From NCBI GenBank assembly GCA_017165825.1, contig CM029369.1, positions 9,734,841-9,798,840 of the forward strand: 64,000 nucleotides of DNA, in the 5' to 3' direction. The position numbers were made by a program, and so were the translations under genes. The stretch comes from Hepsetus odoe (lineage: Eukaryota > Chordata > Actinopteri > Characiformes > Hepsetidae). Below the pieces are notes generated by a model, which did not search any database, was not told where the DNA came from, and saw only the letters and a program-made list of their open reading frames with translations. Position 1 is the stretch's first letter. Each line of letters opens with the position of its first letter. This document shows, piece by piece, positions 1 through 11,360 of the stretch.

Positions 1-1102
1 TAACTTCTGGCTTTGTTAGATGCAGTGAGCGTGTTAAGAAAATCAGGTGGGATGCGAGGCCAACAGATGACTGAGAAAATAAGGCTTTTGTGTATAATCT
101 TTCGACCATTTGTGAATTTCCCATGTAAATTTCAAATGGAAAGTGATATTGGGCATTACAGTTCATTTTCATACCTGTGACTGAAGTTATTGAAGTTAAT
201 CGAAAATGTAAGTGCCATTTTGGATGAATTATTCCTTCAAAAAATATTTGAATATTTGCATTTTCATTTTGACTATGAAAGAATTTTTAAAAAGTATAAT
301 ACTATATAATACTATATGTATAATACTAATACTACTCTTCTCTTTCACATATTCTTATTCAAAATCTCCACTTATATTCCTATTAGTTTTTTTTCTCCCT
401 CACAAATAAAGCAAAAGGGTTTGTGAAAGATGCTACATGAGTGTAACAATAATAATGATAAAAGTACTACTCCTACTATTACTACTTATAATAGTAATGA
501 GTGTGGTGTTATAGATTTGTTGTGTGAATGCATTCAGTGTCTTGATGCAGGATGGCGATTGAGTGAGAAATAATTCTGTGCAATGTAATGATTATGAAAT
601 CATATTATGTTATCCTGACAAGCGTCTCCTCATATGTGTTCCTGAAATTTATACACATTTTTGAATTTGTAAAAAGTGTTAGATAGAAAGAACTCTTGCT
701 AATCTGGGTGGTGCAGGTTGTGATCTGCACATTCCCAGCAATCAAACTAATTTAACGTGAATGAATTAGGAATTAGGAACATTTTCTCCATGAATCTGAA
801 ACAGCAAAAGCTGTCAAACAAGGGACTTTAGTGCAGGGGATACAGTTAGTGAAGTTTACAGTGCATGGATGAGGAAAGATAACCTGTTACATGACTACAG
901 AACTGCTTGTATTTTGTAGTGAGGGTCAGGGTGCATAGCATTAACCTGAATCTTCTTCACTTAAAGTGAGAATGTAGTCAAATGCATTAATATAGTAAGA
1001 TATATATAATGTAACTTCTGCATTTAGTCAGTGGATTAAGTAAATAAAAGGGTCCAGCATTCAGAAAGGCCTAAATCAATTGTGTTTTTAGCACTGTGAG
1101 CA
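1..1102. other. AT-rich intergenic DNA, no gene seen
   Basis: No open frame here resembles a known protein and no repeat family seen elsewhere in the window recurs. Only short A/T-rich runs are visible. It is the left flank of the receptor cluster. Confidence 0.6.
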
Positions 1103-1117
1103 ATTTGCATTGTAAAT
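1103..1117. promoter_or_regulatory. Palindrome-like POU/octamer element 1
   Basis: The sequence ATTTGCATTGTAAAT contains an exact octamer half (ATTTGCAT) and an imperfect inverted half. Nearly the same 15-mer recurs at 4878, 8041, 12057, 12625, 19558, 27418 and 32027. It lies about 1.1 kb before the receptor ATG at 2253. Binding by a POU factor is inferred from the motif only. Confidence 0.5.
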
Positions 1118-2252
1118 AACTCAATGAGATTAATATCGTTGTGTAAGCACCAATGGCAGCTTTGCAATTATTCAGTGCATAATGAGATAATGACACCGTA
1201 ATGGATCTCTCTTTTAAGAAAAAAAGAGAGAAATTATACATGATGCAACCCCTTGAAACACAATGTTTACTCATGACATGACATTGCGTGACATTATTTG
1301 ACAACTGCCCCATTAAGTACAAAGAAAAAAGGCAAAAGCAAACATTAAAAAAGATACCACCAAGCTGCTTATTTAAAATGCAAACTTCATAGTATGCAGT
1401 CTAATGACTAAGGGCTTTCCAATGTCTCCAATCCATTAATGTTATCAGTTGGTTATCATTTTTTAAAGGCTTTTTAGACCTATTCCTATTCATTAAAACC
1501 CAAGTTAAGGGAACAAAATGGGCAATATTTTGCTATTATTAAAAAAAAAAAATGTTGTGAAATGCTCATACTAGTAGAAAGGTAATACAAACATTAAATG
1601 GGTGTTAACTTTTCATTATGCATTAGGCTTTTCTCAGACACCACTCATCACAAGTGTCCTCAAAGGGTTCATATGAAGCCTAATCATTTTCATCACTCGA
1701 GGTCAGTGACAGCAAAACTGTTAAGACAAAATCAGACCATTATGTAACCATTAAATCAAACAGAGGGTTACAGATGGACTTTCCTCAGGGCGTCCACTTC
1801 TGTGAACAGTAGAAATGCTCTTTTTCAGTGCAAAAAAAATGTGTTTCAGGTTTTGACTTTAATAGTATGTATCCCAAAATATACACAAATATACACTTCT
1901 GTCCAATATATTAAAAATTGCTGGAGATCAAATTTGATTCAAAGTCCTAAGAACCCTTCTTTACCTGATAGTTTACCTTTATTGAATGTCAAGTGTTGGT
2001 AGTGTATCACTGAGATCAATCATGCAGAAAAGTTTGCTACATTGGAGGGTGTGTTATCAAGAGGAGACACCTCCTTACCAATTGAGATATATATGATGGA
2101 GTCAGTAATGTCTGGCATTCAGGCAAACAAAGCTTTAAACAGATGACAACAACTCTGAGGATTTTTCAGTTGAAAGGTTCCAAACCTTTACCTAGTGAGT
2201 GGGAAATTTTATAGGTCAAGGTGCAGATACTGACAATTAAGTATTTTAGAAC

Positions 2253-3293
2253 ATGGCTAGTAATGCTACTTCAGTTTCCATCCTTGCTATGAGCTCCACA
2301 GCCTTTGCATCAGTAAATGCGCCTCTGTCAGTCATCAGCATCATTATCAACATTTATTTTATTTTCTGTATGAACGTTGCTGGGCAAGGGTCAGAACGGT
2401 TGAAGCAACCCCTTAATGTGTTGCTGGGATCACTTTTTGGATTCAACACTGTTCTTCATGTCTTCAGCTTTCTATGGACTTTAAGGGATTTTGTCTTTTT
2501 CAGATTTTCTGCATCAAATATTGTGTTCACTTATGTGGTTCTAAATCTTGTGCTGTTTTCTGTAAGTTCCAGTGTCACTTCCTCTCTGTGGTTAAATGTG
2601 TTCTACTGCAGCCAGATTGTTCCTGCTCAACGTTCTGTTTTCATCTGGCTAAAAAAGAACATCAAACTCTTCATATATTCTGCTCTGATCATGGGCAAAA
2701 CCTACAATTTGGCTGGATTCATAATAAATATGGCTGATTCTGCAGTTTACTATGACAGTTATTTTAAATATATTGCAGGTGCAAATTACACAGCGATGGA
2801 CCTAAACAAAGCAAGTGTGGTATTGTCTTATTTGGTGGTGATGAACTTTTGGATTAGATTAGGCATAAATTTAATCAACTTCTGTGCAATGTCAGCTGCA
2901 AGCTGTGCGACTGTTGTCTATCTGTGGAGACACATGAAGAGCATGAAGGAGAGTAACAGTATCTCCTCTTCGCACCTCCAGAAACAGATGAGGGCGACCA
3001 TCACAGGCATCATCCAGGTTCTACTCTACTTCTTTTGCACAACTTGGATGACACTTGATGCGCTTCTTAGAATTAAATTACCCATATACTTTGATATGGA
3101 TCGGCATATCCTTTGTACTGTTATTTCCTTGTACTCTTTTGGGACAACTATTAATGTGTGTGTTGGTCAGAAAATGTTCAGGCAGCACGTAATCCACCTC
3201 TGGGAAAAATATTTTCAACCATTTTTTCTGCTTTCTAATGTAAATGTTACTTTTTCTGCTTTCTATTGTTCCATGTGCAACAGAAAAGAATAG
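2253..3293 (+). CDS. Bitter-taste-receptor-like (TAS2R-like) GPCR, copy 1, intact
   Basis: This is a single-exon frame of 346 codons with about seven hydrophobic segments and a very short N-terminus, as in TAS2Rs (usually about 300-340 residues). Family-like motifs: TM3 to loop 2 'WLNVFYCSQIVPAQ...FIWLKKNI' (compare TAS2R 'FYFLKIA..FLWLK.RI'); end of TM5 'VVYLWRHMKSMKE' (compare 'SLWRHT..M'); TM7 'LYSFGTTINVCVGQKMFRQ' (compare 'HS.ILI..N.KLK'). An N-glycosylation sequon, N178-Y-T, sits in the large second extracellular loop, where TAS2Rs carry a conserved one. The start was chosen because Met1 gives the same spacing to the shared 'AFASVN' segment as in the other copies. A polyadenylation signal AATAAA lies at 3560-3565. 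A divergent fish chemoreceptor family is the alternative; V1R/ORA fits less well. The predicted role is a plasma-membrane sensor of small, possibly bitter, compounds (inference). Confidence 0.75.
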   Translation: MASNATSVSILAMSSTAFASVNAPLSVISIIINIYFIFCMNVAGQGSERLKQPLNVLLGSLFGFNTVLHVFSFLWTLRDFVFFRFSASNIVFTYVVLNLVLFSVSSSVTSSLWLNVFYCSQIVPAQRSVFIWLKKNIKLFIYSALIMGKTYNLAGFIINMADSAVYYDSYFKYIAGANYTAMDLNKASVVLSYLVVMNFWIRLGINLINFCAMSAASCATVVYLWRHMKSMKESNSISSSHLQKQMRATITGIIQVLLYFFCTTWMTLDALLRIKLPIYFDMDRHILCTVISLYSFGTTINVCVGQKMFRQHVIHLWEKYFQPFFLLSNVNVTFSAFYCSMCNRKE

Positions 3294-4877
3294 TTTTGCA
3301 TGGAAAAACTCTAGTTTGAGTAGAAGCATGTTCATGAACTTAGAAAATTTTGTCAATTTATAACTCCATATCTAAAACAGCACAGCATCCAAATGGCGTT
3401 ACTGGGAGGCAATACATACTTATCCTAACTACTGCATTCAAGGCATATGCAACCAAGCACAAATTTCTATTCTGTTTTTACTGTTTTTCCTTTTCATGTG
3501 ACATCACAAAAAAAGAAGGAAAGAATGCATTTGTAATTGTCCTGTTGTTTTTGCCTCGCAATAAAACGGTAATTGTTCCCAAACAATGATATAATGTAGA
3601 TATTTTAATAATATAAGGCTGACAATTTAATTTTTAACTTCAAAGGGCAAAAATTTAAATGACTACTTATGCCATTTTCTTGTTTAGAGTCAAATATATT
3701 TAAATCATGTTACCTAGATCACATGTCTGTCATATTCTTGAGATTTTCCCCTGGATATCTTATTATGATATTCTAGCCTATGCAAAGGACTAAGCTCTTG
3801 TTTGCAGCCTGGAGGGTCATTAGGGTAATTAGGGTAATTTGCAGCCTGCAGGGGAAGGTGTTATTCACTACCAGAATCACATAATGTTGATTAAAGTAAA
3901 AAATATGAGTGTTACATACAGCCAGAGAGACTGAATTAGTGTGCATGTGCTACAGCTGCTGTGTTCTAGCTCAGTGACAACACAGTGTTAGTGATTTCAT
4001 TGTTTGATTTTAAGGAAAACAAACATTCAGAATGTCATGAATAGCATCAAAATCAGGTTTTCATTTGTTTTTTTGGAAGCAGGAGAGTAGGAAAGTGTAA
4101 TGATCTGAATGAAGGTCTTCAGAGCATGTTTAGATGGCAGGTTTTGTGGAGTATTCTCAGTCAGCTGTGCTAAGTAGTACTTAAGGAAATGGTCAAAGGA
4201 AAGTACAACTGGTGAATCAGTAAATGGGATAATGGGAGCCCAAGGCTAGCCTTCCATGTCATGATCCCATAAAGTAAATACTGCAGAACCAATTACTGAA
4301 AACATACATCAAAAAAGGTGTCGAAACACACAGTGCATCACAGATAGCTGTGTATAGAGCAGTCCAGCTGGAGAGCAGTGAGAGTGCCAATGCCATCTTG
4401 GTCCGATCAAGCCTCCATGGGATATATTGTCTATTCCATGGAGACCCCACTTCCTGGATTTAGATGCTAAATTCTTGGTGCCAGAAAACTTCAGGAGTGT
4501 TGTGGAGTCCATTCCTTGATGGATCAAAGCTGTTTGTTAGCACATAGCAGACCTACATAACCCACATTTAATTTCAGACAAACAGGAGCACACATGGTTC
4601 AATCAAATGGACAGTTTTCCTTTGTTACTTTTAATATGGAAGGAGAAGAAATATCAGAGTATTTTTTGGAAATTCCATTTGAAAGATGGTGCAAAGCCCA
4701 TTCATTGACTTTTTCTAGATGACTTTTGGTCTAGCAGAATAATTTACCAATTTAAAGTTATATTTCACAACATATTCTGTTTAAAAGTCTAAACAAATCT
4801 CACAATTACAAATGATCTTTCTCACTGATGCAATAGTCAGCCCAAAAGGGCCAACATGTTTCTGTGAAGTGCCTGCA
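3294..4877. other. Intergenic, no gene seen
   Basis: It contains the likely 3' UTR of the receptor at 2253 (AATAAA at 3560-3565) and then A/T-rich DNA. A short duplicated phrase, 'attagggtaatt', occurs near 3820-3840. No coding or transposon similarity was recognised. Confidence 0.5.
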
Positions 4878-4892
4878 ATTTGCATTGTAAAT
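4878..4892. promoter_or_regulatory. Palindrome-like POU/octamer element 2
   Basis: ATTTGCATTGTAAAT is identical to the element at 1103, and both are preceded by 'CA'. It lies 1.8 kb before the receptor ATG at 6722, a distance enlarged by the LINE fragment at 5699-6119. Confidence 0.5.
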
Positions 4893-5698
4893 CCAGAGGG
4901 AATGTTTTCAGCCAGATGTAGTGAGATGAGTCACATTTCCCACCCCTCACTGTAGCATCTAAAACAGAGGATTTACTGGGAATTATTCATAATAGTAAAA
5001 GACAGAGTTTTCTCTCATACTATTCTAAAAAATAGATAATTACATAACACACTGGAACACTATATTATTAAGAGGTTTTGTTAGCTTTGGGATTTTAAGT
5101 TTACTCCAATAAACAAATAAACATGGAAATGTTATAAATATTTTGAATATAATACATGTGGGAAGAGGAAAAAAATTATTATACAATGGTGTCTTCATCT
5201 CTGGATTCTGCAGACTGTAAGACACAAAAATATTAAGTGGAGATTTGAATAGCTCTGTAACTGAAGATCACAACATGACTCAGTACATCAGTAACTACTC
5301 AGGCACATGATCATGACACGGAAGACTCAAAGTGAAGAGTCAAGAGTAATTGCCAGTGTTAATGTCAAAATAGACTGTTAAGTAATGTTCAAACCATTAC
5401 TAGCAACATTCCAGAAATGTATTTTTGTGGTTCTTATCTCATTAACTTAAATGATAAATGATGATGAAATAAATAACTAAATAGACGGATCAATAAATTA
5501 AACAGGGAAAAATATATACACAATATTATTATTAATATTATTAATATGATTAATATAATAATATATATTATTATTATTATATATAAAATCTATATAATAT
5601 TTTTTTTCTTCATAGAAAAACATAATATTGCTCACCATAATGCTATCTGGGTTTGGCCTTTGGAAGAATCAATGCTCCAAATGCTTTTCTTAATTTTA

Positions 5699-6119
5699 CT
5701 TCATTTACTTCTTCTTCTTTTGGCTGTTCCCATTAGGGGTCGCTACAGTGCATCAACCATCTCCATGTCTTTCTGTCCTCTTACTCATCTTATTCAATCA
5801 AACCAACTGCCTGCATGTCCTCTCTCAATGCGTCCATGAACATCCTTCAGCGCCTTGTACTCATGTCTACTTTCATCATCTCTCTGAACATCCCACTGCC
5901 CAACCATTTGGTAACTCTTGACTACCTGACAGAGCACGTTATAACTCCTGCCTGAATTCTACCTTACAGTCCTCCTTCTTCAGCTTCCACCACTTGACTC
6001 TGCCCTAACTTCCCTCCTTTTCTTGACCTCCAAGGTCATCCTACAGACCACCATCCTAAGCTGTTTAGCTACACTCTTCCCTGTCACTTTTTTGCATCTC
6101 CAATCTCCTTCAGATTTAA
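5699..6119 (-). mobile_element. Internally deleted RTE-type LINE fragment
   Basis: On the minus strand the 3' end reads '...gcgacccctaat..' followed by a GAA-rich tail. This is the terminus seen in the longer RTE element ending near 18880. Its inner part matches the endonuclease-RT linker of that element (about 16765-16960), so the middle has been deleted. No usable frame remains. Confidence 0.65.
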
Positions 6120-6721
6120 CAGCATTACCTAGTTTGGTTCTAAGAAACAGAAGTGGTTTTACACTACTTTCTGTGACAGAGTGTGACATCCAAAATATAA
6201 GAATTATTCAGAATTCTGAAAATGAATGTACTTTCCTTTGACCATTTCCTAAAGCACTACTTAGCAAAGGAGGACAAATGTAGACACTATGTAAAGAATA
6301 AACAATAAAAATAAAAAATGCTAAAGAATTAGAAGAGAAAAAAATTAAAAAGTGTTGTGACCAGACACCTGGTCTTTGAGACTGTTCAAGAACTGCAAGT
6401 GTGCATTACCAGTGTGATACATATAGTACAGTAGCTGTAGATGTAGTTTTCACTGAGTGATTTGATTAAATATATTATCAAACTTTTAAATATTTCCATG
6501 TCAATTGCTGAGGATCAACAATGTTTCCATGTTCAACCCCTTCTGCCCTTTAAAGGAGGAGCTACATTCTTTCACTGTACTGAAAATAGTACTGGGATCC
6601 AATCCTGCATGGATAACCTCTAATGTGCCTTCCTCTCTGGAGTATTGAATTAAGAAAAAGGAACCTTCCTCTCTGAAATGATGCTCTGAATCTTCTGATT
6701 GAGAAAGATAACAAATACAGC
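6120..6721. other. Upstream flank of receptor copy 2
   Basis: A/T-rich DNA with no recognised gene. It should contain the core promoter and short 5' UTR of the receptor starting at 6722, but no convincing TATA box stands out. Confidence 0.4.
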
Positions 6722-7717
6722 ATGGATCTTAATAGTTCTTCGGATTTCTATATCAAAATGAGTGCTGAAGTTTTTGCTTTAGTGAATGTGCCTTTCTCTG
6801 TCTTCAGTATTATTTTGAACATTTTTTTTATCTACTGTATGGTTGTTCCACAAGGAGGAGTCGAACAGCTGAAAGAACCACTCCACGTTTTACTGGGATC
6901 ACTTGTTGCATGCAACATGATTATTCATTTTGGGAGCCTATTGCTTGTTTCTGCAGACATTGCTTCTTCTGCAGGGTGTAATAATTGGTGCACATTTATT
7001 ATGTCTGGCAAATCAATTACTTTGGCTGTTATTATTTATACCACGATGGCCATCGTTACCTCCTGCCACTGGAAGAATATGTATTACTTCTTCCAGATTG
7101 TTCCTCTTCAGCATTCTTTCTTCCTCTGGTGTAAGAAGAACTTAAGAGCCTTAATTTACTCTGGTTTGGTTTTAAATATAGTTTTCTATTTGTTTGGGTT
7201 AATAACAGAAATAAGATATGAAATGATGTTGTCAAATATTAATGCGATGTATGAAAATCTCACAGAGCTCGAAGGCGAACCATGGAATTCAATATTAATA
7301 AACAGTCAAATAAAATTTGCGGACATCTGTACAAGGTTAGGCTTTTTTCTTTTCAGTCTTTGTATAATGTTGTCATCAAGCTCTGCTACTGTTCTCTACC
7401 TGTGGAGGCACATTAAGAATGTGGAGGAAAGTGGCTTCAGTCCCCGTCTCCAGAGACAGATAAAGATGACCATCGCAGGCATCACAGTTCAAGCGCTCCT
7501 TCACTTACTCTGCTCAGCTGGGATTATAATAGTGGAAATTAAAGCTGAATTTTTTAACATGTATTTGGATTTGAATGAAAATAATCTCTGTACCATCATC
7601 TCCTTGTACTCCTTTGGGACAAGCATTAACATGACTGTTAGTCAGTCACTCTTTCGCCAGAGATTAGCTCATGTTAGGCAAAATATCCTTCAGACACTTA
7701 ATGCCTTTTATCACTAA
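6722..7717 (+). CDS. TAS2R-like GPCR, copy 2, intact
   Basis: A single-exon frame of 331 codons is clearly paralogous to the frames at 2253 and 32536. Shared blocks: 'ALVNVPFSVFSIILNIFFIYCM' (TM1 region), 'LKEPLHVLLGSLVACN' (loop 1/TM2), 'FFLWCKKNLRALIYSGL' (loop 2/TM4), 'VLYLWRHIKNVEE' (TM5 end), 'RLQRQIKMTIAGI' (loop 3/TM6) and 'LYSFGTSINMTVSQSLFRQR' (TM7). Sequon N179-L-T lies in the second extracellular loop. The stop is followed after 3 nt by AATAAA (7721-7726), with another AATAAA near 8089. A candidate upstream element is at 4878. The start ATG at 6722 puts the TM1 segment at the family position. Likely a chemosensory receptor; the ligand is unknown. Confidence 0.75.
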   Translation: MDLNSSSDFYIKMSAEVFALVNVPFSVFSIILNIFFIYCMVVPQGGVEQLKEPLHVLLGSLVACNMIIHFGSLLLVSADIASSAGCNNWCTFIMSGKSITLAVIIYTTMAIVTSCHWKNMYYFFQIVPLQHSFFLWCKKNLRALIYSGLVLNIVFYLFGLITEIRYEMMLSNINAMYENLTELEGEPWNSILINSQIKFADICTRLGFFLFSLCIMLSSSSATVLYLWRHIKNVEESGFSPRLQRQIKMTIAGITVQALLHLLCSAGIIIVEIKAEFFNMYLDLNENNLCTIISLYSFGTSINMTVSQSLFRQRLAHVRQNILQTLNAFYH

Positions 7718-8040
7718 ATTAATAAAGACCAGTGACCTGTCGACAAGTGTGTTCAGAAATGTCTCAGGAAAGTTTCAGCAGTACAATACATTAAGCACAG
7801 TTTTTGAAAATTATATCTAATCTATTTGTTTTCTATCTATCTGTAACGATAATCAGGACATAGGATATTGTGTTTTTTCATTTTCATTCACTTACACTAC
7901 TTTAACATAATTGTCAAAGTAATCTTTCCATTTTATGTATAGATGTACTCATTTTATGTGGCTCAGTTCCACCATTTAGGAAAAATACGTTCAGTTTCAT
8001 GCTGCATCTGGACTTAGTAAAATCATTGCAGATGTGAATA
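7718..8040. other. 3' flank of receptor copy 2
   Basis: Non-coding A/T-rich DNA downstream of the receptor with one immediate AATAAA. Nothing else was recognised. Confidence 0.45.
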
Positions 8041-8055
8041 ATTTGCATTGTAAAA
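8041..8055. promoter_or_regulatory. Palindrome-like POU/octamer element, orphan
   Basis: ATTTGCATTGTAAAA matches the elements at 1103 and 4878 in 14 of 15 positions. The preceding bases (GCAG, TGTG, ATA) resemble those before the element at 32027. No receptor remnant follows; the next 4 kb is almost entirely transposons. Confidence 0.45.
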
Positions 8056-8334
8056 ACTACATGGACAGTAATTTGATCTTTTGAATTCTAATAAAGATTT
8101 GAGACATTGTCATCCATTTCATCTGGGGAGGAGCAAGAGACTTAATAAATTATATGATCACCGATATTCCCAACCAGTTACTAATACAGTTTCTAAAGTT
8201 TCCAGCTATCTCCATTACTTTTAGATGATTGTATACATTATTACAAAATTGATGCCGTTTGGAAAATAAAACCTATTTTTCTTAGTTTCTTATTTTTTTA
8301 CCTAGTATTCTTAGCAGACTTTTGGACTAGGTAG

Positions 8335-9536
8335 GCTGGAGTTCCTGACTGGGAGACCCCATTCAGTCAGGATCAGTAGCAGCACCTCCAAAACCATCAC
8401 GCTGAGCACAGGAGCGCCCCAGGGCTGTGTGCTCAGCCCACTGCTGTTCATACTGATGACCCACGACTGTGCAGCCAGGCACAGCTCGAACCACATCATC
8501 AAATTCGCTGATGATACAACCGTGGTGGGTCTGATCAGTGGTGGAGACGAGGCAGCTTATAGAGAGGAGATACAAGAGCTGACGGACTGTTGCAGAACCA
8601 ACAACCTGTCTCTGAACGTCGACAAGACTAAAGAGATGGTTGTTGACTTCAGGAGACCACGTTGGGACCACGCTTATTATCAACACCTCACCTGTGGAGA
8701 TGGTCCAGAGCACCAAGTTTCTTGGTGTTCACATAACTGACAACCTCACGTGGACCCTCAACACCAACTCCATCGCTAAGAAAGCCCAGCAGCACCTCTA
8801 CTTCCTGCGCAGACTGAGGAAAGCCCATCTCCCAGCTTCCATCCTCACCATCTTTTACAGAGGAACCATCGAGAGCATCCTGAGCGGCTGCATTACTGCC
8901 TGGTATGGGAACTGCAACGTCTTAGACCGCAAGTCCCTACAACGGGTAGTGAGAACAGCTGAGAAGATCATCAGGTCTCTCTGCCCTCTGTACAGGACAT
9001 TTTCACCACCCGCTGCATCCGTAAAGCATCCAGCATTGTGGATGATCCCTCCCACCCATCCCACACTCTCTTCTCCCTCCTGCCATCCGGGAAAAGGTTC
9101 CGCAGCATCCTACTTCCAGGATGGGAAATAGTTTCTTCCCCCTGGCCATCAGACTCTTAAACTCCTAAACTGCTAATGTCTACTCATTCCATCATTATCA
9201 TTACCATCATCTATTTATTTATCTCTTGTTAAAAAAAAAAAATTGCACTCTGCACTTTAACAATAACGCTGCTCCGCCACACTGTTACACTGCAATCGAC
9301 CTGGGCTGCTTTGTTCTAGAACACTGCGGCCCTCTTGTCTGTTGTCTTGTCTGGCCCCTGTTGTCTGTCTTGTCTGCACTTGTTGCCCTGTTTTGTGTAT
9401 TATGTTGTGTCTTCTGTTGTCTTGTGTCTTGTGTGTAGCACCAGGGTCCTGGAGGAACGTTATTTCGTTTCACTGTGTACTGTGTATATGGCTGAAATGA
9501 CAATAAAATCCTACTTGACTTGACTTGACTTAACGA
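8335..9536 (+). mobile_element. 5'-truncated L2/Maui-like LINE
   Basis: Only the C-terminal part of a reverse transcriptase remains: 'TGAPQGCVLSPLLF', then the catalytic 'FADDTTVVGLI', then 'RTNNLSLNVDKTKEM' and the terminal 'GTIESILSGCITAWYGN' block. At least one frameshift falls near 8650, so the RT is split over two frames. The 3' end has '..TTTCGTTTCACTG..GACAATAAA' and a short (CTTGA)n tail at about 9513-9532, as in L2-clade elements. It is dead on arrival, lacking any 5' half. Confidence 0.8.
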
Positions 9537-9540
9537 TCCC

Positions 9541-9717
9541 TGTCACCCTTTCAGTGAGTCAGGGCAGAGCACTGTTCATCATTTATATCATCGTTGCATT
9601 TTTTTGGCTATTGTGTTTGGGTAATGCTTGTGTGCTTCATGTTTGTGTTCAATAAAACCCATTTCCGTAATTCCAATTTCATATTTATGTCCCGTCCAAT
9701 CCCACCACAGTGTGACA
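9541..9717. mobile_element. Possible short LTR-like relic
   Basis: The segment begins TGTCAC and ends GTGACA, with an internal 'AATAAAA' signal, so it looks like a short or truncated LTR. No target-site duplication is visible and its left edge abuts the LINE tail. This is a weak call. Confidence 0.25.
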
Positions 9718-9808
9718 CAAATTAAGGTACTTTTTCTTTCTATTGCATTAGAACTAGTGTGATTAACAACGTTACTTCTATCAGTATTACTATTGTTGAG
9801 AACTAGGC

Positions 9809-10325
9809 GTCTTTCTTCTTCTTCAGCTGCTCCCGTTTAGGGGTCGCAACAGCGGATCATCAGTTTCCATTCCTTCCTGTCCTTTGCACCTTCCGCCTTC
9901 AAACCGACCACCTGCAAGTCCTCTCTCACCACGTCCATAAACCTCCTCTTTGGTCTTCCTCTTTTCCGCTTTCCTGGCAGCCTCATCTTCAACATCTTCC
10001 TCCCAATATAATCCTCACCTCTCCTCTGGACATGTCCAAACCAATGCAACCTTGCATCTCTAACTTTGTCTCCAAAATGTCTAACTTGAGCTGTCCCTCT
10101 AATACACCCGTTTCTAAAGCTGTCCATTCTCTTCACACTCAACGTAAATCTCAGCATCTTTAACTCTGACACCTCTAACTCCACTGCCTCTCCTTTTTAT
10201 CAGTGCCACCGTCTCCAACCTGTACAACACAGCTGGGCTCATTATTGCCCTATAAACCTTCCCTTTCTCATTTCTACATGGAAGTGTGGGCTCATATCCC
10301 ACTTCTGACAAGTTATTTATCAGAG
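9809..10325 (-). mobile_element. RTE-type LINE 3' fragment
   Basis: The minus strand encodes the RTE C-terminal blocks 'RLHWFGHVQRRGEDYIGRKML' and 'GRPKRRFMDVVREDLQVVG'. It ends in 'GCGACCCCTAAACGGGAGCAG' plus a GAA-rich tail. This is the same family as 16030-18882. Confidence 0.8.
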
Positions 10326-10335
10326 CCTTGGAAGT

Positions 10336-10633
10336 CTAATGCTTAGGGAAGATCAGTTTTTCAGACGGCCTGCTAAAATATTCCTTTGAACAACAGTAAG
10401 TTGTTGCTTTATTTGAAGAACAATTTGTAATGAACCAAGATGTCCTTGTCCTTGACTCGCATAGANCCTCCTCCTCCTCCTCCTCTCCTTCTTCTCCTTT
10501 GGCCAACAGTAGCCCAATTTCATTGTTAACCCAGCCCTCAACAGATCCGGTATGGAAGTCTGTTTTGTTGTCTGCATATTGATTTGGCAATAGTTTGAGG
10601 CCCTTCCTGACGTAACCCTCCCCATTTATCCAG
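10336..10633 (-). repeat. Dispersed teleost repeat, left half, split by an LTR element
   Basis: It shares 'ATCCGGTATGGAAGTCTGTTTTGTTGTCTGC' type sequence and 'CCCTCCCCATTTATC' with copies at 27050-27258 and 30540-30775. Its continuation ('..ACACTGGCTTGTGCATCCCTAGTGGCTGGGTT') resumes at 11299, after the inserted LTR element. A pyrimidine-rich (CCT)n run at about 10467-10490 contains a single ambiguous base at 10466. Strand assignment is arbitrary. Confidence 0.6.
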
Positions 10634-11298
10634 TGTAACGGTGGCGGGGTGTGGGAAGGACGTCAACGCTGAGCCAGTCATCCAGAACGTAACTTTATTG
10701 AACATAAACCATAACACAAAACCAAAAATGCCACCATTAACTATAAGGCTTCGCCTCGGTAATGAACCGCGCTCTGTTCTGACTCATTGGGGCTTAAATA
10801 GCAGCCCCAATGAAGCACACCTGTGTCTCCATGATCCCAGGTGTGCTCAGTCAGAACAGAGCGCCATCTGTCGTGCCCAACCGGAACCACAGGCACAACA
10901 GACTGTGACAGTAGCCCCCCCCCAAAAAAAACCCAAGGCACCAAAACACAACCTCACCCCAAACATTACATTACATTTACATTTACATTTACGGCATTTA
11001 GCAGACGCTCTTTTCCAGAGCGACTTACAGGTCCTAATTACAGGGACAGTCCCCCTGGAGCAGCTCAGGGTTAAGGGTCTTGCTCAGGGACCCAGTGGTG
11101 GTAGTGCCAGAGGTGGGATTTGAACCTGGGGCTGCTTGATCCAGAGGTCCATAGGCAAGTACCCTACTAGACCACCGCCACCCCCAAACCTCAGGGGGGA
11201 GGCCAAACAAAAACCCTGTTCAACTTAAACAGTCCCCTTTATGGGGGAGCGCCATGTGTCGTGCCCAACCGGAACCACAGGCACGACAGACTGTGACA
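10634..11298 (-). mobile_element. Small LTR retroelement (inverted), internally deleted
   Basis: The element starts TGTAAC and ends GTGACA, flanked by a perfect 5-bp duplication TCCAG (10629-10633 and 11299-11303). The left 280 bp is the reverse complement of the LTR seen as solo copies at 35325 and 38586. It is followed by a polypurine tract on the minus strand (C9-A8 on plus, about 10917-10931). The right end repeats the LTR terminus (about 11249-11298). A SINE is nested at 10964-11186. No protein-coding domain remains. Confidence 0.75.
10964..11186 (-). mobile_element. tRNA-headed SINE (type B), nested in LTR element
   Basis: Read on minus it starts 'GGTGGCGGTGGTCTAGTAGGGT', an A-box-like head. 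It has a B-box-like 'GGTTCAAATCCC' segment, then 'CACTACCACCACTGGGTCCC', and ends with the 'GAGCGTCTGCTAAATGCCG' tail and a short ATGTAA repeat. Confidence 0.75.
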
Positions 11299-11360
11299 TC
11301 CAGACTTGGCATGAAGAAATACACTGGCTTGTGCATCCCTAGTGGCTGGGTTGAAGCAAT
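11299..11360 (-). repeat. Dispersed teleost repeat, right half
   Basis: This is the continuation of 10336-10633 across the LTR insertion. It contains 'AAGAAATACACTGGCTTGTG', matching 25430-25450 and 27218-27240. Confidence 0.6.

Noticed and set aside
2474..2737. Overlapping plus-strand frame inside the first receptor
   Set aside because: Out-of-frame shadow of the intact receptor; no independent features.
2253..3293. Assignment of the receptors to V1R/ORA pheromone receptors
   Set aside because: The TM3/loop 2, TM5 and TM7 motifs and the loop 2 glycosylation site fit TAS2R better.
10466..10466. Ambiguous base N inside a CCT-rich stretch
   Set aside because: An assembly or sequencing uncertainty in low-complexity DNA, not a biological feature.
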